Below, one piece after another: positions 1-9,125 of a stretch of 49,825 nucleotides of DNA. The translations under genes were made by a program, and so were the position numbers. The stretch spans positions 1-49,825 of the forward strand of contig NVUH01000007.1 of assembly GCA_002401855.1 (NCBI GenBank), read 5' to 3'. The DNA comes from Hyphomicrobiales bacterium. Its GTDB lineage: Bacteria; Pseudomonadota; Alphaproteobacteria; Rhizobiales; OSC116. Each line of letters starts with the position of its first letter. The stretch's first letter is position 1. A model generated the notes under the pieces. That model did not search any database and was not told the origin of the DNA. It saw nothing but the letters and a program-made list of their open reading frames with translations.

Positions 1-306
1 CATCGATATCGCACCGCCGCGTGCGACTTTTAGCTCTTTAGAGCCGTGAAGTTTCATGATGTCAATCGGCTCTTCGCCATCTAAATGCAGAATGATTTGG
101 CTATCGTCGCCATAGACTGCATTGCTTGGGTTGAGTTTCATCAATGATTTCGCGGTGACGGATTTGCCGCTGCCACTCTCGCCCACCAAACCCAACACTT
201 CGCCAGGCGCAATGGAGAATGACACATTGTCAACCGCAGTGATCAAGCCCTCATCAGTTTTAAATTGCAGGCTTAAATTTCTAACTTCCATTAGTTTTTT
301 GGACAT
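1..306 (-). CDS. Oligopeptide/oligosaccharide ABC transporter ATP-binding protein, N-terminal part (cut by window edge)
   Basis: The first 102 codons of a DppD/OppD-type ATPase are present; the rest lies before the window. It would energise import through the two permeases just upstream in its operon. The Walker A motif GESGSGKS is at residues 42-49, preceded by the usual N-terminal strand and the VDNVSFSI segment. After Walker A comes an acidic stretch (about residues 60-95) before the Q-loop. The ATG at 306-304 overlaps the permease stop by one base (TAATG), pointing to translational coupling. An in-frame ATG at 291-289 is a less likely start. Family assignment is firm; substrate is not. 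The neighbouring PIG-L, FucU and ROK genes favour a sugar-containing substrate over simple peptides. Confidence 0.9.
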   Translation of the reverse strand, partial: MSKKLMEVRNLSLQFKTDEGLITAVDNVSFSIAPGEVLGLVGESGSGKSVTAKSLMKLNPSNAVYGDDSQIILHLDGEEPIDIMKLHGSKELKVARGGAISM

Positions 307-1511
307 TAATGGTTACTCCCATACGGGTCGGCAGCATCGCGCAGGCCATCGCCCACAAATACAAAGGCCAAAACCAATGCGATGAAGAAAAATACGGGGA
401 TGAAATACCATTGATAATTTAGCAAAACATCGGTGCTGGTGACGTTTTGTAGCATCACCCCCAACGAGTTGACGGGGTCTTTAAGGCCGAGGCCAATAAA
501 GCTCAAAGCGGTTTCAGATAGCACCATATAAGGGAATGAAATCACTAGATCGACGATGATATAAGAGGTGAAACTTGGTAATAAATGCTTGCGAATGATG
601 TGCGCGGGAGACGCGCCACTTAATTGTGCTGCTAGCACATATTCTTGCCCGCGCTCGGTTAATAAATGGGTACGGATGCGCCGTGCCAAAGTTGGCCAGC
701 CGATCAGCCCTAACACCATCGATATAAACAAGAAACGCGCCTCGGCACTCCATTCGGCAGGAATGAAAGCCGCAAGTGCCATAAACAGTGGAATGCTCGG
801 AATGGTTTTTATGGTGTCGGTAATCATTTGCAACACACTGTCGAGCATGCCGCCATAATAGCCAGCAACCCCGCCAATGACCAAGGCCATCACAAAGGCA
901 ATAAACACGCCGATTGTGCCGACCGCAAGGGACGTATTGATGGCGGTTAAAGTACGCGAATAGATATCCTTGCCCGTACTATCTGTGCCAAAAATATGAA
1001 TAAAACCATCATCGACGCCAAATAAATGCGTATCAAAGGTTAGGCCGGGAATGGTAAAATCGAGCGTGTCGCCGGGCAAATTAATGTTGAATTTAAGATA
1101 TGTATATTCCACACCCTTGGTGAAGAATTGCACATAAAGCCGTGATTCAAGATCAGTTTTAACCGTAGTGACCCAACGGAAATTGGTTTTAATTGAACGG
1201 GTGCGCTCAAAGCCGTAAATGAACGGCCGCAGCGAGCAGCCATTGTCATCGCAAAAGCTAGGTATTTGCGGCGCGCCGTTTAAATATGCCTCATTGCGGC
1301 CTGAAATGGTCGGGTCATACGGCGTTAAAAATGGGGCGAATATACCTGAAAAAATAAGGATAATCAGCACCCAACCGCCAAATAATGCCGATTTATTGCG
1401 TTTAAAGCGTTGCCAAATGAGCTGGCCTTGTGAGGCAGTGAAATAGGCTTCTTTGAGCTTGCGATCTTTTGCCGATAATGTAGTTTCTGTATTTGTTGTT
1501 GTGTCTGTCAT
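306..1511 (-). CDS. ABC transporter permease, DppC/OppC family, with a large periplasmic insertion
   Basis: Inner-membrane permease of 401 residues, longer than the roughly 300 usual for DppC. Residues 1-40 are cytoplasmic and charged, and TM1 is about 43-62. Residues 65-170 are a polar insertion between TM1 and the conserved GTDSTGKDIYSR segment (176-187), containing the pair FCDDNGC. The remaining TMs follow, with the EAA-type ATPase-coupling loop at about 287-313 (YVLAAQLSGAS). The extended periplasmic domain is typical of OppC relatives that work with very large binding proteins. It lies 4 bases after the partner permease and is coupled to the ATPase by a TAATG overlap. Confidence 0.93.
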   Translation of the reverse strand: MTDTTTNTETTLSAKDRKLKEAYFTASQGQLIWQRFKRNKSALFGGWVLIILIFSGIFAPFLTPYDPTISGRNEAYLNGAPQIPSFCDDNGCSLRPFIYGFERTRSIKTNFRWVTTVKTDLESRLYVQFFTKGVEYTYLKFNINLPGDTLDFTIPGLTFDTHLFGVDDGFIHIFGTDSTGKDIYSRTLTAINTSLAVGTIGVFIAFVMALVIGGVAGYYGGMLDSVLQMITDTIKTIPSIPLFMALAAFIPAEWSAEARFLFISMVLGLIGWPTLARRIRTHLLTERGQEYVLAAQLSGASPAHIIRKHLLPSFTSYIIVDLVISFPYMVLSETALSFIGLGLKDPVNSLGVMLQNVTSTDVLLNYQWYFIPVFFFIALVLAFVFVGDGLRDAADPYGSNH

Positions 1512-1515
1512 ATCA

Positions 1516-2520
1516 TCACCCCATTATACCGCTTCTTACGCGCGGATCGGTTAGAGCTAAAATTATATCGGTCACAAAATTTATGGCCACAATCGCGGCC
1601 GTCAACATAAAGATAATCGCCCCCGCTAACTGTTGGTCATTAGAGGTCGCCAAGGCATCGATCAGCAAACTGCCTGCTTCGGTCAATGTTAAAATCAGCG
1701 CCACAATCGGCAGCTCGTTAAAGATACGATTAAGGTCAAAACCTAAACTATTGATGATCGGGCTTAAAGCGTGCCGCGCAGGATAGCGCATCAGCAAGTT
1801 GCGGCCAGATACACCGCGTGCGGCAGCGGCTGTTACATATAATTTGCCAATCTCGTCGGACATAAGTGCCCGCACGGTTTGAATGGCAAAAGCTGTGGCT
1901 GACCAGCCTAAAATAAACACCGGCAACCAAGCGTGACCCAAGAAATCCCTCACGCGGGCCCATGACCACGCGGCGTCTCGGAATTCTTTGGAGAAAAGAC
2001 CCGTTAAACTATCGCCAAAATATATGGTCGAGAATAACATAATCATCAGTGCCAATAAAAAGTTAGGCAAAGCCAAACCTAAATAGCTGACCAAACGTAA
2101 GCTGTTATTTAAAACTGCATTTTTTGATGTAGCAGCCATGATGCCAACTGGAATGGCAATGGCATAGGCTAGAAGAAGTGCAGATAGGCAGAGGCCTAGG
2201 CTGAGCCAGAATTTTTGACCCAAAAGTTGAGAAATATTTAAACGCAAAATGCAACTATCGCCAAATTCGCCTTGGAAGGCATTGATAATCCATTTGCCCC
2301 AGCGTTGCACATAGGGTTTATCTAAGCCCAAACGAACACGTTCGACTTGTATATCTGCCGGCGTGATGATCGAGCCTTGGCTGTTTTTAAAGGCGACATA
2401 ACGTTCTGCACAATCGCCTGGTACAAGTTCCATAAGTGAAAACACTATGAACGAAACCAAAACCAAAGTCAGAATTGCCAAAAAGGCGCGTATCGCTGCA
2501 AATTTTAAAAATTGTAGCAT
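1516..2520 (-). CDS. ABC transporter permease, DppB/OppB family
   Basis: Integral inner-membrane subunit of 334 residues that pairs with the following DppC-type permease. TM1 is at about 10-31 and is followed by the periplasmic segment ELVPGDCAE, which is characteristic of OppB proteins. Several further TMs follow, with the EAA loop at about 228-252 (YVTAAAARGVSGRNLL). It is second in the operon behind the binding protein, separated by 90 bases that contain a strong hairpin. Its ribosome-binding site is weak (AAGAG), which fits lower expression than the binding protein. Confidence 0.93.
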   Translation of the reverse strand: MLQFLKFAAIRAFLAILTLVLVSFIVFSLMELVPGDCAERYVAFKNSQGSIITPADIQVERVRLGLDKPYVQRWGKWIINAFQGEFGDSCILRLNISQLLGQKFWLSLGLCLSALLLAYAIAIPVGIMAATSKNAVLNNSLRLVSYLGLALPNFLLALMIMLFSTIYFGDSLTGLFSKEFRDAAWSWARVRDFLGHAWLPVFILGWSATAFAIQTVRALMSDEIGKLYVTAAAARGVSGRNLLMRYPARHALSPIINSLGFDLNRIFNELPIVALILTLTEAGSLLIDALATSNDQQLAGAIIFMLTAAIVAINFVTDIILALTDPRVRSGIMG

Positions 2521-2557
2521 GGGGTAATACTCTTGGGGCTGAACTTATAGTATAGAA

Positions 2558-2583
2558 ACCGTGGGCAACAATTTGCCCACGGT
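2558..2583 (-). terminator. Hairpin between binding-protein and permease genes
   Basis: Perfect 11-bp inverted repeat: arm ACCGTGGGCAA at 2558-2568, 4-base loop, complementary arm at 2573-2583. On the transcribed minus strand it is followed only by a broken T-rich run (TTTCTATACT). It could be a leaky attenuator or a 3' stabilising element for the binding-protein mRNA rather than a full terminator. It sits 28-53 bases downstream of the SBP stop. Confidence 0.7.
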
Positions 2584-2610
2584 AATGCGTGTAAAATATT
2601 CAGCTGATAG

Positions 2611-4647
2611 CTATTCAGTTAGATACCATTGCGGACCACGATATGGGTAAGCCCGAAGGAATGAACCTGTTTGCGCTTTAAACTTAGGGAAGTTCTTAAG
2701 ATTATTGCTATGATAAACAGGCAACACGGCTTTAACTGTGCCGATAAATAGCAAGTTGTCGACCACGCTTTGTACCAATTTAGCGCCCAATCTATTGGAT
2801 TCATCTGTACCAATAACCGCAGCTTGGAAACCATTGATGTCATCAATCATGTCATAAGCATATTGCGGAGGTTTGACGCCAGAACTGCCATTTGTATCGA
2901 TATATTCAGCCCATAACATCGCTGTTCTGTGGTTGAAATATGTATCATATGGTGGCAAGAATAGCTCGGCATTGCCCGAAATAACTGCCAAAGGTAGGCC
3001 TTTGGAATACATAGTCACATCGAGTTTGTTGGCAGATTGTGCACTACGATATTCATCAGTCGTCACTTCTTTAACTGTGTTATCGATGCCGACATCTCTC
3101 CAGTTTTGGCCAACAAGTTCAACCAATTTAATGGAAATACCTTGTGTCGCCACTTGTAGGTTCAAGATCAGCTTATCGCCATTTGGCAAATCACGCATAC
3201 CGTCGCCATCTTTATCGACCAAGCCAATTTCGTCTAGTAATGCATTGGCCGTTGCAACATCATATTGAGCGTAAGCTTGTTCCATTTCTTCGGTGACGAA
3301 GGATGGTGATGGTGAGAAGGCGGTATATTGTTGTGGATTACCAAGGCCAAGATAGGCCACTTCGTTGATTTGATTGCGATCAATGGCTACAGACATAGCT
3401 TGACGGAATTTCAAATTATTGAACACTTCGCGTTTTTGTTCGTCAGCAGATGTGACGTTGAAAGCGAATGTACCCATTGAAATTTCAGGCTCTAGCTCGA
3501 CTGTAAAGTTGCCTTTTTCTTGGTTTTCAAGCAAGAGTGGAGCATAATCTAAGTTCAGCGCTTGGGTTTTATAATCAACTTCTGAGTTGACCAGTTTAAG
3601 CAAACGCACTTCGCTTGCGCCAACAAACAATTCGTCTTGCTCGCTGATATATGGCAATTGATTGCCCGCTGTATCGACTTGGAAGAAATAAGGGTTGGCC
3701 ACATAATGACGGCCCTCAGTGCTTTCAGCAATCACTTTGAACGATTCAAGAGTTGGTGCAGCACCAGCTGGCATGCCAGCCACTTTGGTGGGGAAAGCGA
3801 GCATTGGTGTGGGTGTGTCCATCCAATCAGAACCACCATAATAAGCAGCGATCACTTCGTAGCCTGTGTCAAACCCAATGGCTTTGGCATTGGCATCCGC
3901 ATCGGCATTGATAGCCGGATGGAACTTGCCTAGGAAATGCTTAGGTTGGAAACCTTGAGCATAGCTTTGGGCAAAATGCGCCAAGAGGCCAGGCTTAGGT
4001 GAAGGCAAGTTAAATTGAACGGTTTGGGCATCAATCACCACAACATTCATCGGCTCGCCGCCGACCAAAACATAATCTTTAGGTTTTTCGCGCACATTGG
4101 TATCAATGGCGAGATTGTCATACCAAAACTTTACGTCATCAGCAGTGAAATCGGCGCCATCTGACCATTTATGGCCTTTGCGTAAATTGAAAGTCAGTTG
4201 CGTGAAATCATCATTCCATTCCCAGCTTTTGGCAACGTTGGGCACAATGGTTTCAAGGTCATCTGAATAACGCACTAAGTTAACATGGCGAACAGACATA
4301 AGATCAGTCGTGCCAGATTCGTTGGCATTAGACAGCATATCTAGCGTGCCGCCATAAGTACCAATTGAATCATATGGTGCGACCACAAGTGGTTCGGCTG
4401 GTAAACGATCGGCCAATGTTGGCAAATCGCCATTGCCTTGAATGCGGGCATTAAAATCGGCCGCTGCAGGGTTGCCTGCAAATTCTAGTGTACAATTGGC
4501 TAGTTTTTCGAACTCGGCAAGCTCGAATTGTTGTGGGTACGCACCCACAATGCCCATATCGTCACTAACTGTGACAGCAGGGCAAGCCGCAAATGCTGCG
4601 CTGCTCAGCGCAACAAAGGCAACGCCTGACATAAATATTCTTTTCAT
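2611..4647 (-). CDS. Family 5 periplasmic solute-binding protein (oligopeptide/oligosaccharide type)
   Basis: Periplasmic binding protein of 678 residues with a Sec signal peptide (MKRIFMSGVAFVALSSAAFA, cleavage near residue 20). SBP_bac_5 hallmarks are the segment FNLRKGHKWSDGADFTADDV and a C-terminal YRGPQWYLTE region. At almost 680 residues it is larger than DppA or OppA (about 510-520); such large members often bind oligosaccharides or complex glycopeptides. It heads the four-gene transporter set in the order SBP, permease, permease, ATPase. The start is supported by a GAGGGA Shine-Dalgarno sequence just upstream. Genes for PIG-L, FucU and ROK upstream on the same strand suggest an amino-sugar or deoxy-sugar containing ligand; that is inference. 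Confidence 0.92.
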   Translation of the reverse strand: MKRIFMSGVAFVALSSAAFAACPAVTVSDDMGIVGAYPQQFELAEFEKLANCTLEFAGNPAAADFNARIQGNGDLPTLADRLPAEPLVVAPYDSIGTYGGTLDMLSNANESGTTDLMSVRHVNLVRYSDDLETIVPNVAKSWEWNDDFTQLTFNLRKGHKWSDGADFTADDVKFWYDNLAIDTNVREKPKDYVLVGGEPMNVVVIDAQTVQFNLPSPKPGLLAHFAQSYAQGFQPKHFLGKFHPAINADADANAKAIGFDTGYEVIAAYYGGSDWMDTPTPMLAFPTKVAGMPAGAAPTLESFKVIAESTEGRHYVANPYFFQVDTAGNQLPYISEQDELFVGASEVRLLKLVNSEVDYKTQALNLDYAPLLLENQEKGNFTVELEPEISMGTFAFNVTSADEQKREVFNNLKFRQAMSVAIDRNQINEVAYLGLGNPQQYTAFSPSPSFVTEEMEQAYAQYDVATANALLDEIGLVDKDGDGMRDLPNGDKLILNLQVATQGISIKLVELVGQNWRDVGIDNTVKEVTTDEYRSAQSANKLDVTMYSKGLPLAVISGNAELFLPPYDTYFNHRTAMLWAEYIDTNGSSGVKPPQYAYDMIDDINGFQAAVIGTDESNRLGAKLVQSVVDNLLFIGTVKAVLPVYHSNNLKNFPKFKAQTGSFLRAYPYRGPQWYLTE

Positions 4648-4711
4648 TTTTTTCCCTCTTTTTTTTGTTATTTGATTGTTTTTTATAACCGCCTTTTAAT
4701 TGCCTTATGTG

Positions 4712-4727
4712 AATGTTTTGTAACATT
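4712..4727. promoter_or_regulatory. 16-bp palindrome AATGTT-N4-AACATT, candidate operator
   Basis: Perfect 6-bp arms (aatgtt / aacatt) separated by ttgt. The site lies 65-80 bases upstream of the SBP start, between the candidate -35 and -10 elements, where a repressor such as the nearby ROK protein could act. Binding partner unknown. Confidence 0.35.
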
Positions 4728-4762
4728 AGACAAGTTTTAATCACATTAGACAAGTTTTAATC
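4723..4762. repeat. Tandem 20-bp direct repeat upstream of the SBP gene
   Basis: The unit acattagacaagttttaatc occurs twice head to tail without any mismatch (4723-4742 and 4743-4762), followed by a partial third copy acat. Two identical units of nearly two helical turns each are consistent with duplicated regulator-binding sites, or with a recent slippage duplication. The repeat partly overlaps the palindrome at 4712-4727. Confidence 0.8.
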
Positions 4763-4997
4763 ACATGTATATGCGTCGGCATTTGACTTTTGAATGAGAC
4801 TAGTTAGATAAATATGGGCAGAATTAACCACTTTAACTGTTGATTTTTCAGGATATATTGGCTTGATATTGCCACACATAGAATTATATGTTTTTGATTG
4901 TACAAAGTTATTATGTAATTTTTGAGTATTATTACCAGCTTATACTTTAGTCTTAAATTTTTCTTTTTACACAATATAATGATGGGATCCCTTCACC

Positions 4998-5426
4998 TCA
5001 CCTCACCACGCCTTTTTTAAGTAAAATATTACCATATAACCGCGTTTCGCCTGTTTGCACCACGGCAAATGCAGCCTTAGCGCGGTCATAAAAAGCATAA
5101 CGTTCTAACGAAGCGAGTGTTGCTGGATTGTCAGCTTCATCATTAATAATCTGCTGAAATTCTTTCACCGCCTCTGGCACAGCATCAATATCACCCACCA
5201 CCTGCATGCTAAAAACGGGTGTTTTGGTAAAATCATCTAGCGGCATAAGGCTCAAAATTGCGCTCAGCGCTTCAGTCGCGCTCAACCCATCAAGCCGCAC
5301 CACGCGCGGGCCAAGGCTTTGTGCTGGAAAATTAGCATCAGCAATGACAATTTCATCACCATGCCCCATGGCACGTAATATATATAACAGGTCGGGCGAT
5401 AATATTGGGTTTATGCCACGCAGCAT
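4998..5426 (-). CDS. FucU/RbsD family sugar mutarotase
   Basis: 142 residues, the usual size for the RbsD/FucU superfamily, which interconverts anomers of free sugars in the cytoplasm (fucose for FucU, ribose for RbsD). Key features are the N-terminal segment LLYILRAMGHGDEIVIADAN with the catalytic-type His22 and Asp30, and the C-terminal motif RLYGNILLKKGV (about 129-140) with the conserved Tyr-Gly-Asn. Sequence style is closer to FucU than RbsD. The start is backed by AGAGAGG upstream. It lies 53 bases downstream of the PIG-L gene on the same strand and probably shares its transcript. The actual sugar cannot be read from the sequence. Confidence 0.85.
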   Translation of the reverse strand: MLRGINPILSPDLLYILRAMGHGDEIVIADANFPAQSLGPRVVRLDGLSATEALSAILSLMPLDDFTKTPVFSMQVVGDIDAVPEAVKEFQQIINDEADNPATLASLERYAFYDRAKAAFAVVQTGETRLYGNILLKKGVVR

Positions 5427-5479
5427 TATAATATCCTCTCTAATGATGATGAATTAAACACTCTATCAATCTGGAAAAA

Positions 5480-7861
5480 TCATGCATTCAGCAGGTTTGC
5501 CAACAATCTAAAAGCCCCCGGTACCAAATATTCAACCTGATGATGCAATATAAGGCTGGTATGCGTATGCCGTCCTTTGCCAATTTGAGCGCTCAGCATA
5601 ATGCCTTGATGTGGGTCTTCATCAGGGTCAGTCATTTCAAGCAATGGTATATATTTATCATCCCATTTAGCGGCAAAATACAGGCCGCGTTCTTTGTTCC
5701 AGCCTGCCCAATCGGCATCACCAATTTTGTTCGGAATGTTCATCAGTGGGTGGTCTGGCACCAAATGCGTCACAGTCGCATTTTCATCCGTAACCCGCCA
5801 TCTTAAAGATGGTTTGCCAATTTGCAAAAATGCAGGCGCGGTATTTTCAGCATCCCAATTGTCCCATGGGCGATGATATAAGGTGACCAAATTGCCGCCA
5901 TTCTCAACCCATTGATGCAAATTATTCAAGCGATTTTCAAGCGATGTACAGGTGCGAAAAGCAAATATACCCACAAGAATGCTATCATATTGGCTAAAAT
6001 CAACATTCGCCACGTCATCTGCGTTCAGGCTATCAACCTGCACCCCCATTTTATGCAGCCAAAAATCAACCCGATCACTACCGCCGCCGATATAAGCAAT
6101 GCGGCCGTTGGGCATGTTGATGTTCATAACCCGAATTTTCAGCACAGCAGGCACACAACGATTTGTCGCCCCCGTATGCTCGTAATTTGTCTGCTTTATG
6201 GTTTGTGCAGCCTGCCCATTTAACGACAGTGGAATTTCATATAAACCAGCTTTCAGCGCACCAGTTGCTCGCAGAGTCAACTCACCATTTTCAAAGCTTG
6301 AATCCCATCCATCGCCAATCTCAAACTCAGCCTTGGCATCATGAGGAAAAATATCGCTGACATTTAATTTTATTTCGCTCGGGCTTGCTAAATTCAACAC
6401 CGCCTCGGTTTGGCTCAACACCGCCGAGTGAGTTGGAAAAACCAATAATCTTTCCTCAGGGTCGATATTCATCGAAATTAATTGGTCACCTTCTTGCCAC
6501 GTTAAAATCACTTGTAAATCTTGGTTGGCACGGTCTGGATAATAAGTGTCGGGGTAGGGGTTGCTTGGCGCGGCATCTTTTGGCACATAAATCTCGCAAC
6601 TCATGTCCAGCCATTCGCTGGTCTCCCAATCATCGGGCAATTTCACGCTGATGCTTAAATCCAATTCAGGCGTGTTATTATGAACGGTCAGCACAAAATC
6701 ACCGCCTGCACGCACTTGGTTTTCAGACAATGAAACCCGCACATTCACCCCATGCGCCAATGCCAAAACGCGGGTCAACTGCCGTTTTTTGTCATTCAAT
6801 CTATGGTAAGTTTCAGCCAAAGCACTGTCGGGGCATTGGGCTTGTGCTTGGATAATATTTTCAATAGCCTGCGCGGTTTTTTTTGCAATCAAACCATAGT
6901 TGGGCCATGCCGCAATGGCATCATCAATCGCGCCTTGCGCGGCCGATAGCGGCGCAGCCATGCCTGACACATCGACATAAGCAGCGAGATCACCAAGCGT
7001 TCTAGGCAAGTTGTCAAAAATCGATGCCTCATCAGTATTTTTGCCATCTACCGACCACGCCAAATTAAGCGGCCATACATTATCTTGCCCCGCCTCAACC
7101 CAGCGTCCCATGCCTTGCGTGGCGTGGAAATGCCGCGAATATTGCGCGGTTTGCGCATAGTCTATACCCGTGACAGGGTCAGCGCCTGTGGCGTTAATTT
7201 CAACAGTTTTAGGCGGTGGTGGCACGTCATCATCATAAGCATCACCGGCGCCAGACCATGCAGGCAAATAGATTTTTTTCACCTGCCACACACTAAAATC
7301 TTGTTCGGGAAATGCGGTTTTATCAGCCGCCAAAATCACCGCCTTAAATGCCGCGCGGGTCATGGCTTGATGATGCCCATGTTGGCCTGAAATATCCAAA
7401 AATGTTGGGCAGATAATGTCTGGCTTTTCACGGCGTATAATATGCACGAACCGCTCTAAAGTGCGTTCTTCACCCCATTTGTCCAGAGTTTCGTCGCCCG
7501 ATTTTGAAAATCCAAAATCAAAAATTGTATCATCAGGGCTTTCAGACAACCAATAATGCGTCATGTTAATCACTTCGGCGCTACGCTCCATTTCACGGGT
7601 GCGCACCACGCCTAAATCTTTGGTAATTTCATTGCCGATATTGTTTTGCCCGCCTTCACCGCGGGTCGAGCAAGCCTGTGATAATTTCACCCCATCGCGC
7701 ATGCCAATGGCGGCAAGCATGCTGGTGGTTTCATCATCTGGGTGAGCGCCCGTATTCATAAATGAAACACAAGAGCGTAACGCTTGCAAGGCTTTCCAAA
7801 TCTCGACAGCGCGTGGTTTACTTTGTTGAGCTTTTAATTTGTTAATATCAGATAAAGTCAT
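5480..7861 (-). CDS. PIG-L family deacetylase with a C-terminal glutamine-amidotransferase-like domain
   Basis: 793-residue protein. The N-terminal third is a PIG-L/LmbE zinc deacetylase domain, with zinc motif AHPDDE at 39-44 and the third-ligand region GQHGHHQA around 159-166. Family members remove N-acetyl groups from GlcNAc-type sugars. A central beta-rich region (about 370-560) looks like one or two immunoglobulin-like domains. The C-terminal region (about 580-793) begins GRIAYIGGGSDRVDFWL and resembles a class I glutamine amidotransferase/ThuA-like fold, without an obvious catalytic Cys-His pair. No signal peptide is visible, so cytoplasmic action is likely. It sits 18 bases downstream of the ROK gene and upstream of FucU. 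Substrate is inferred to be an N-acetylated sugar conjugate delivered by the adjacent transporters. Confidence 0.88.
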   Translation of the reverse strand: MTLSDINKLKAQQSKPRAVEIWKALQALRSCVSFMNTGAHPDDETTSMLAAIGMRDGVKLSQACSTRGEGGQNNIGNEITKDLGVVRTREMERSAEVINMTHYWLSESPDDTIFDFGFSKSGDETLDKWGEERTLERFVHIIRREKPDIICPTFLDISGQHGHHQAMTRAAFKAVILAADKTAFPEQDFSVWQVKKIYLPAWSGAGDAYDDDVPPPPKTVEINATGADPVTGIDYAQTAQYSRHFHATQGMGRWVEAGQDNVWPLNLAWSVDGKNTDEASIFDNLPRTLGDLAAYVDVSGMAAPLSAAQGAIDDAIAAWPNYGLIAKKTAQAIENIIQAQAQCPDSALAETYHRLNDKKRQLTRVLALAHGVNVRVSLSENQVRAGGDFVLTVHNNTPELDLSISVKLPDDWETSEWLDMSCEIYVPKDAAPSNPYPDTYYPDRANQDLQVILTWQEGDQLISMNIDPEERLLVFPTHSAVLSQTEAVLNLASPSEIKLNVSDIFPHDAKAEFEIGDGWDSSFENGELTLRATGALKAGLYEIPLSLNGQAAQTIKQTNYEHTGATNRCVPAVLKIRVMNINMPNGRIAYIGGGSDRVDFWLHKMGVQVDSLNADDVANVDFSQYDSILVGIFAFRTCTSLENRLNNLHQWVENGGNLVTLYHRPWDNWDAENTAPAFLQIGKPSLRWRVTDENATVTHLVPDHPLMNIPNKIGDADWAGWNKERGLYFAAKWDDKYIPLLEMTDPDEDPHQGIMLSAQIGKGRHTHTSLILHHQVEYLVPGAFRLLANLLNA

Positions 7862-7879
7862 GTTTTTACTCAGTTTATT

Positions 7880-9076
7880 TTAAGAATATAAAGCCATAGA
7901 TGGCGTGGTAATTTGGTGGATAATCATTGATGCACCGCCAATAGCAGCGGTATAATGCCCCGATGCGCCGCGCATAACGCGGTCTATTTTACGGTCTTTG
8001 CGATTGGCAACCGAGCCTTGTGGCAATTGTAAGCGGCTGATCAGCGCATCAGTGACACTATCGGGCATCGCCCCGCCAAACACAATGGTTTCAGGGTCAA
8101 ATATATTTTCTAAAATGCCGATGGCTTGCGATAAATGTTTGGCAGCGATGTCAATCCACTCGATGAGTGCCGCATTATTTTGCTCCAAAAGCATTGTTAA
8201 AGTGTCAGCATCAGGAATGTCTATCCCGCGATTTGCCATAAATTTCTGCACCGACAAGCGGCTCACATAGGTCTCTAAACAGCCTTCATTGCCACAACTG
8301 CATTTGGTGCCACCCACTTGAGTGACAATATGTCCAATTTCGCCAAAATTGCCATAAGCCCCGTTTTGCGCGTGCCCATTGGTAATCACCCCAAGCCCTA
8401 AACCAGCCCCAAAATATAAAAAACAGAATGTATCCATCGACCTTGCAACGCCTGCGACGCGTTCCGAAATGGCCGCCGCTGTGGCGTCATTTTCGGCAAT
8501 GACGGGGCATTCTAGCGCCGCCTCGAATACCGCTTTTATGTCAATGCTCTCCCAATCGGGCAAAATAGCGGCATTCATATCGGCCATATCAGCCGCGCCA
8601 AATGGCCCTGGCATCACCACGCCTACGCCCAAAAGTTGGGCACGGCTGCGTTTGCAATGGGCAATCGCGCGGTCGACCATATCACACACTTCAGGAACGG
8701 CTTTATCGGGCGAGCTATCTTCAAGGCTCAACCTCTCGCGGTAAATACAATCACCTTTTAGGTTTAAAGTGGCGCAGATTAAGGAATTGGGGCGTAATTC
8801 GATCCCAATCGCAAAAGCACTTTTGGGGTTAAATTTATATTGCGCTGCAGGTTGGCCGCGCACTCCGGTCTTATGGCCAACAGCCACCAGCAACCCCTCA
8901 GTTTCAAGCGCTTCGATGATATTTGACACCGCCTGAAAGCTCAATCCACAGCTTTTGGCAATTTCGGCTCGGCCAGTTGGCTCATTGGCGCGCACATAGT
9001 CCAGCACCACGCGTCGGTTGTGAGTTCGGTTGCGGCCTGCATTGCCACCAATGGGGTGAAGTTTTATGTCTTTCAA
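7880..9076 (-). CDS. ROK family transcriptional repressor
   Basis: 398-residue NagC/XylR-type regulator. A winged helix-turn-helix occupies about residues 18-70 (GRAEIAKSCGLSFQAVSNII). The ROK sugar-kinase-like domain follows, with the ExGH motif (EIGHI, 246-250) and a complete zinc motif CSCGNEGC at 259-266. Such proteins release DNA on binding a sugar or sugar phosphate. The only in-frame start before a stop is TTG at 9076, with AGG about 8 bases upstream. The gene is divergent from the sugar ABC operon and heads the PIG-L/FucU genes, so it probably controls both sides. A kinase role is unlikely given the N-terminal DNA-binding domain. Confidence 0.92.
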   Translation of the reverse strand: MKDIKLHPIGGNAGRNRTHNRRVVLDYVRANEPTGRAEIAKSCGLSFQAVSNIIEALETEGLLVAVGHKTGVRGQPAAQYKFNPKSAFAIGIELRPNSLICATLNLKGDCIYRERLSLEDSSPDKAVPEVCDMVDRAIAHCKRSRAQLLGVGVVMPGPFGAADMADMNAAILPDWESIDIKAVFEAALECPVIAENDATAAAISERVAGVARSMDTFCFLYFGAGLGLGVITNGHAQNGAYGNFGEIGHIVTQVGGTKCSCGNEGCLETYVSRLSVQKFMANRGIDIPDADTLTMLLEQNNAALIEWIDIAAKHLSQAIGILENIFDPETIVFGGAMPDSVTDALISRLQLPQGSVANRKDRKIDRVMRGASGHYTAAIGGASMIIHQITTPSMALYS

Positions 9077-9108
9077 CGGGATGCCTAAAATTTATAAAGT
9101 TAATGTTT

Positions 9109-9125
9109 ATTCAAGTTATTTGAAT
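9109..9125. promoter_or_regulatory. 17-bp palindrome ATTCAA-N5-TTGAAT, candidate ROK operator
   Basis: Perfect 6-bp arms flank gttat in the 188-base divergent region between the ROK gene and the sugar SBP gene. The position suits control of both promoters. It shares the string CAAGTT with the tandem repeats at 4723-4762, which might reflect a common regulator; that similarity is short. Confidence 0.35.

Larger units (their letters stand above)
4648..4997 (-). promoter_or_regulatory. 350-base AT-rich leader of the binding-protein operon
   Basis: No coding potential was found in this gap between the FucU stop and the SBP start. It holds a tandem 20-bp repeat and a 16-bp palindrome (listed separately). 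It also has a plausible minus-strand promoter: TTGTCT (inside the proximal repeat copy, 4755-4750), an 18-base gap, then CATAAG. An independent promoter here would allow the SBP and transporter genes to be expressed separately from the ROK/PIG-L/FucU genes. Promoter elements are only 4/6 matches, so this is tentative. Confidence 0.4.

Noticed and set aside
1..4647. YejABEF-type muropeptide importer
   Set aside because: The large SBP and long permease are similar in style, but the visible ATPase resembles separate DppD rather than the fused YejF and most of it is outside the window; cannot be decided here.
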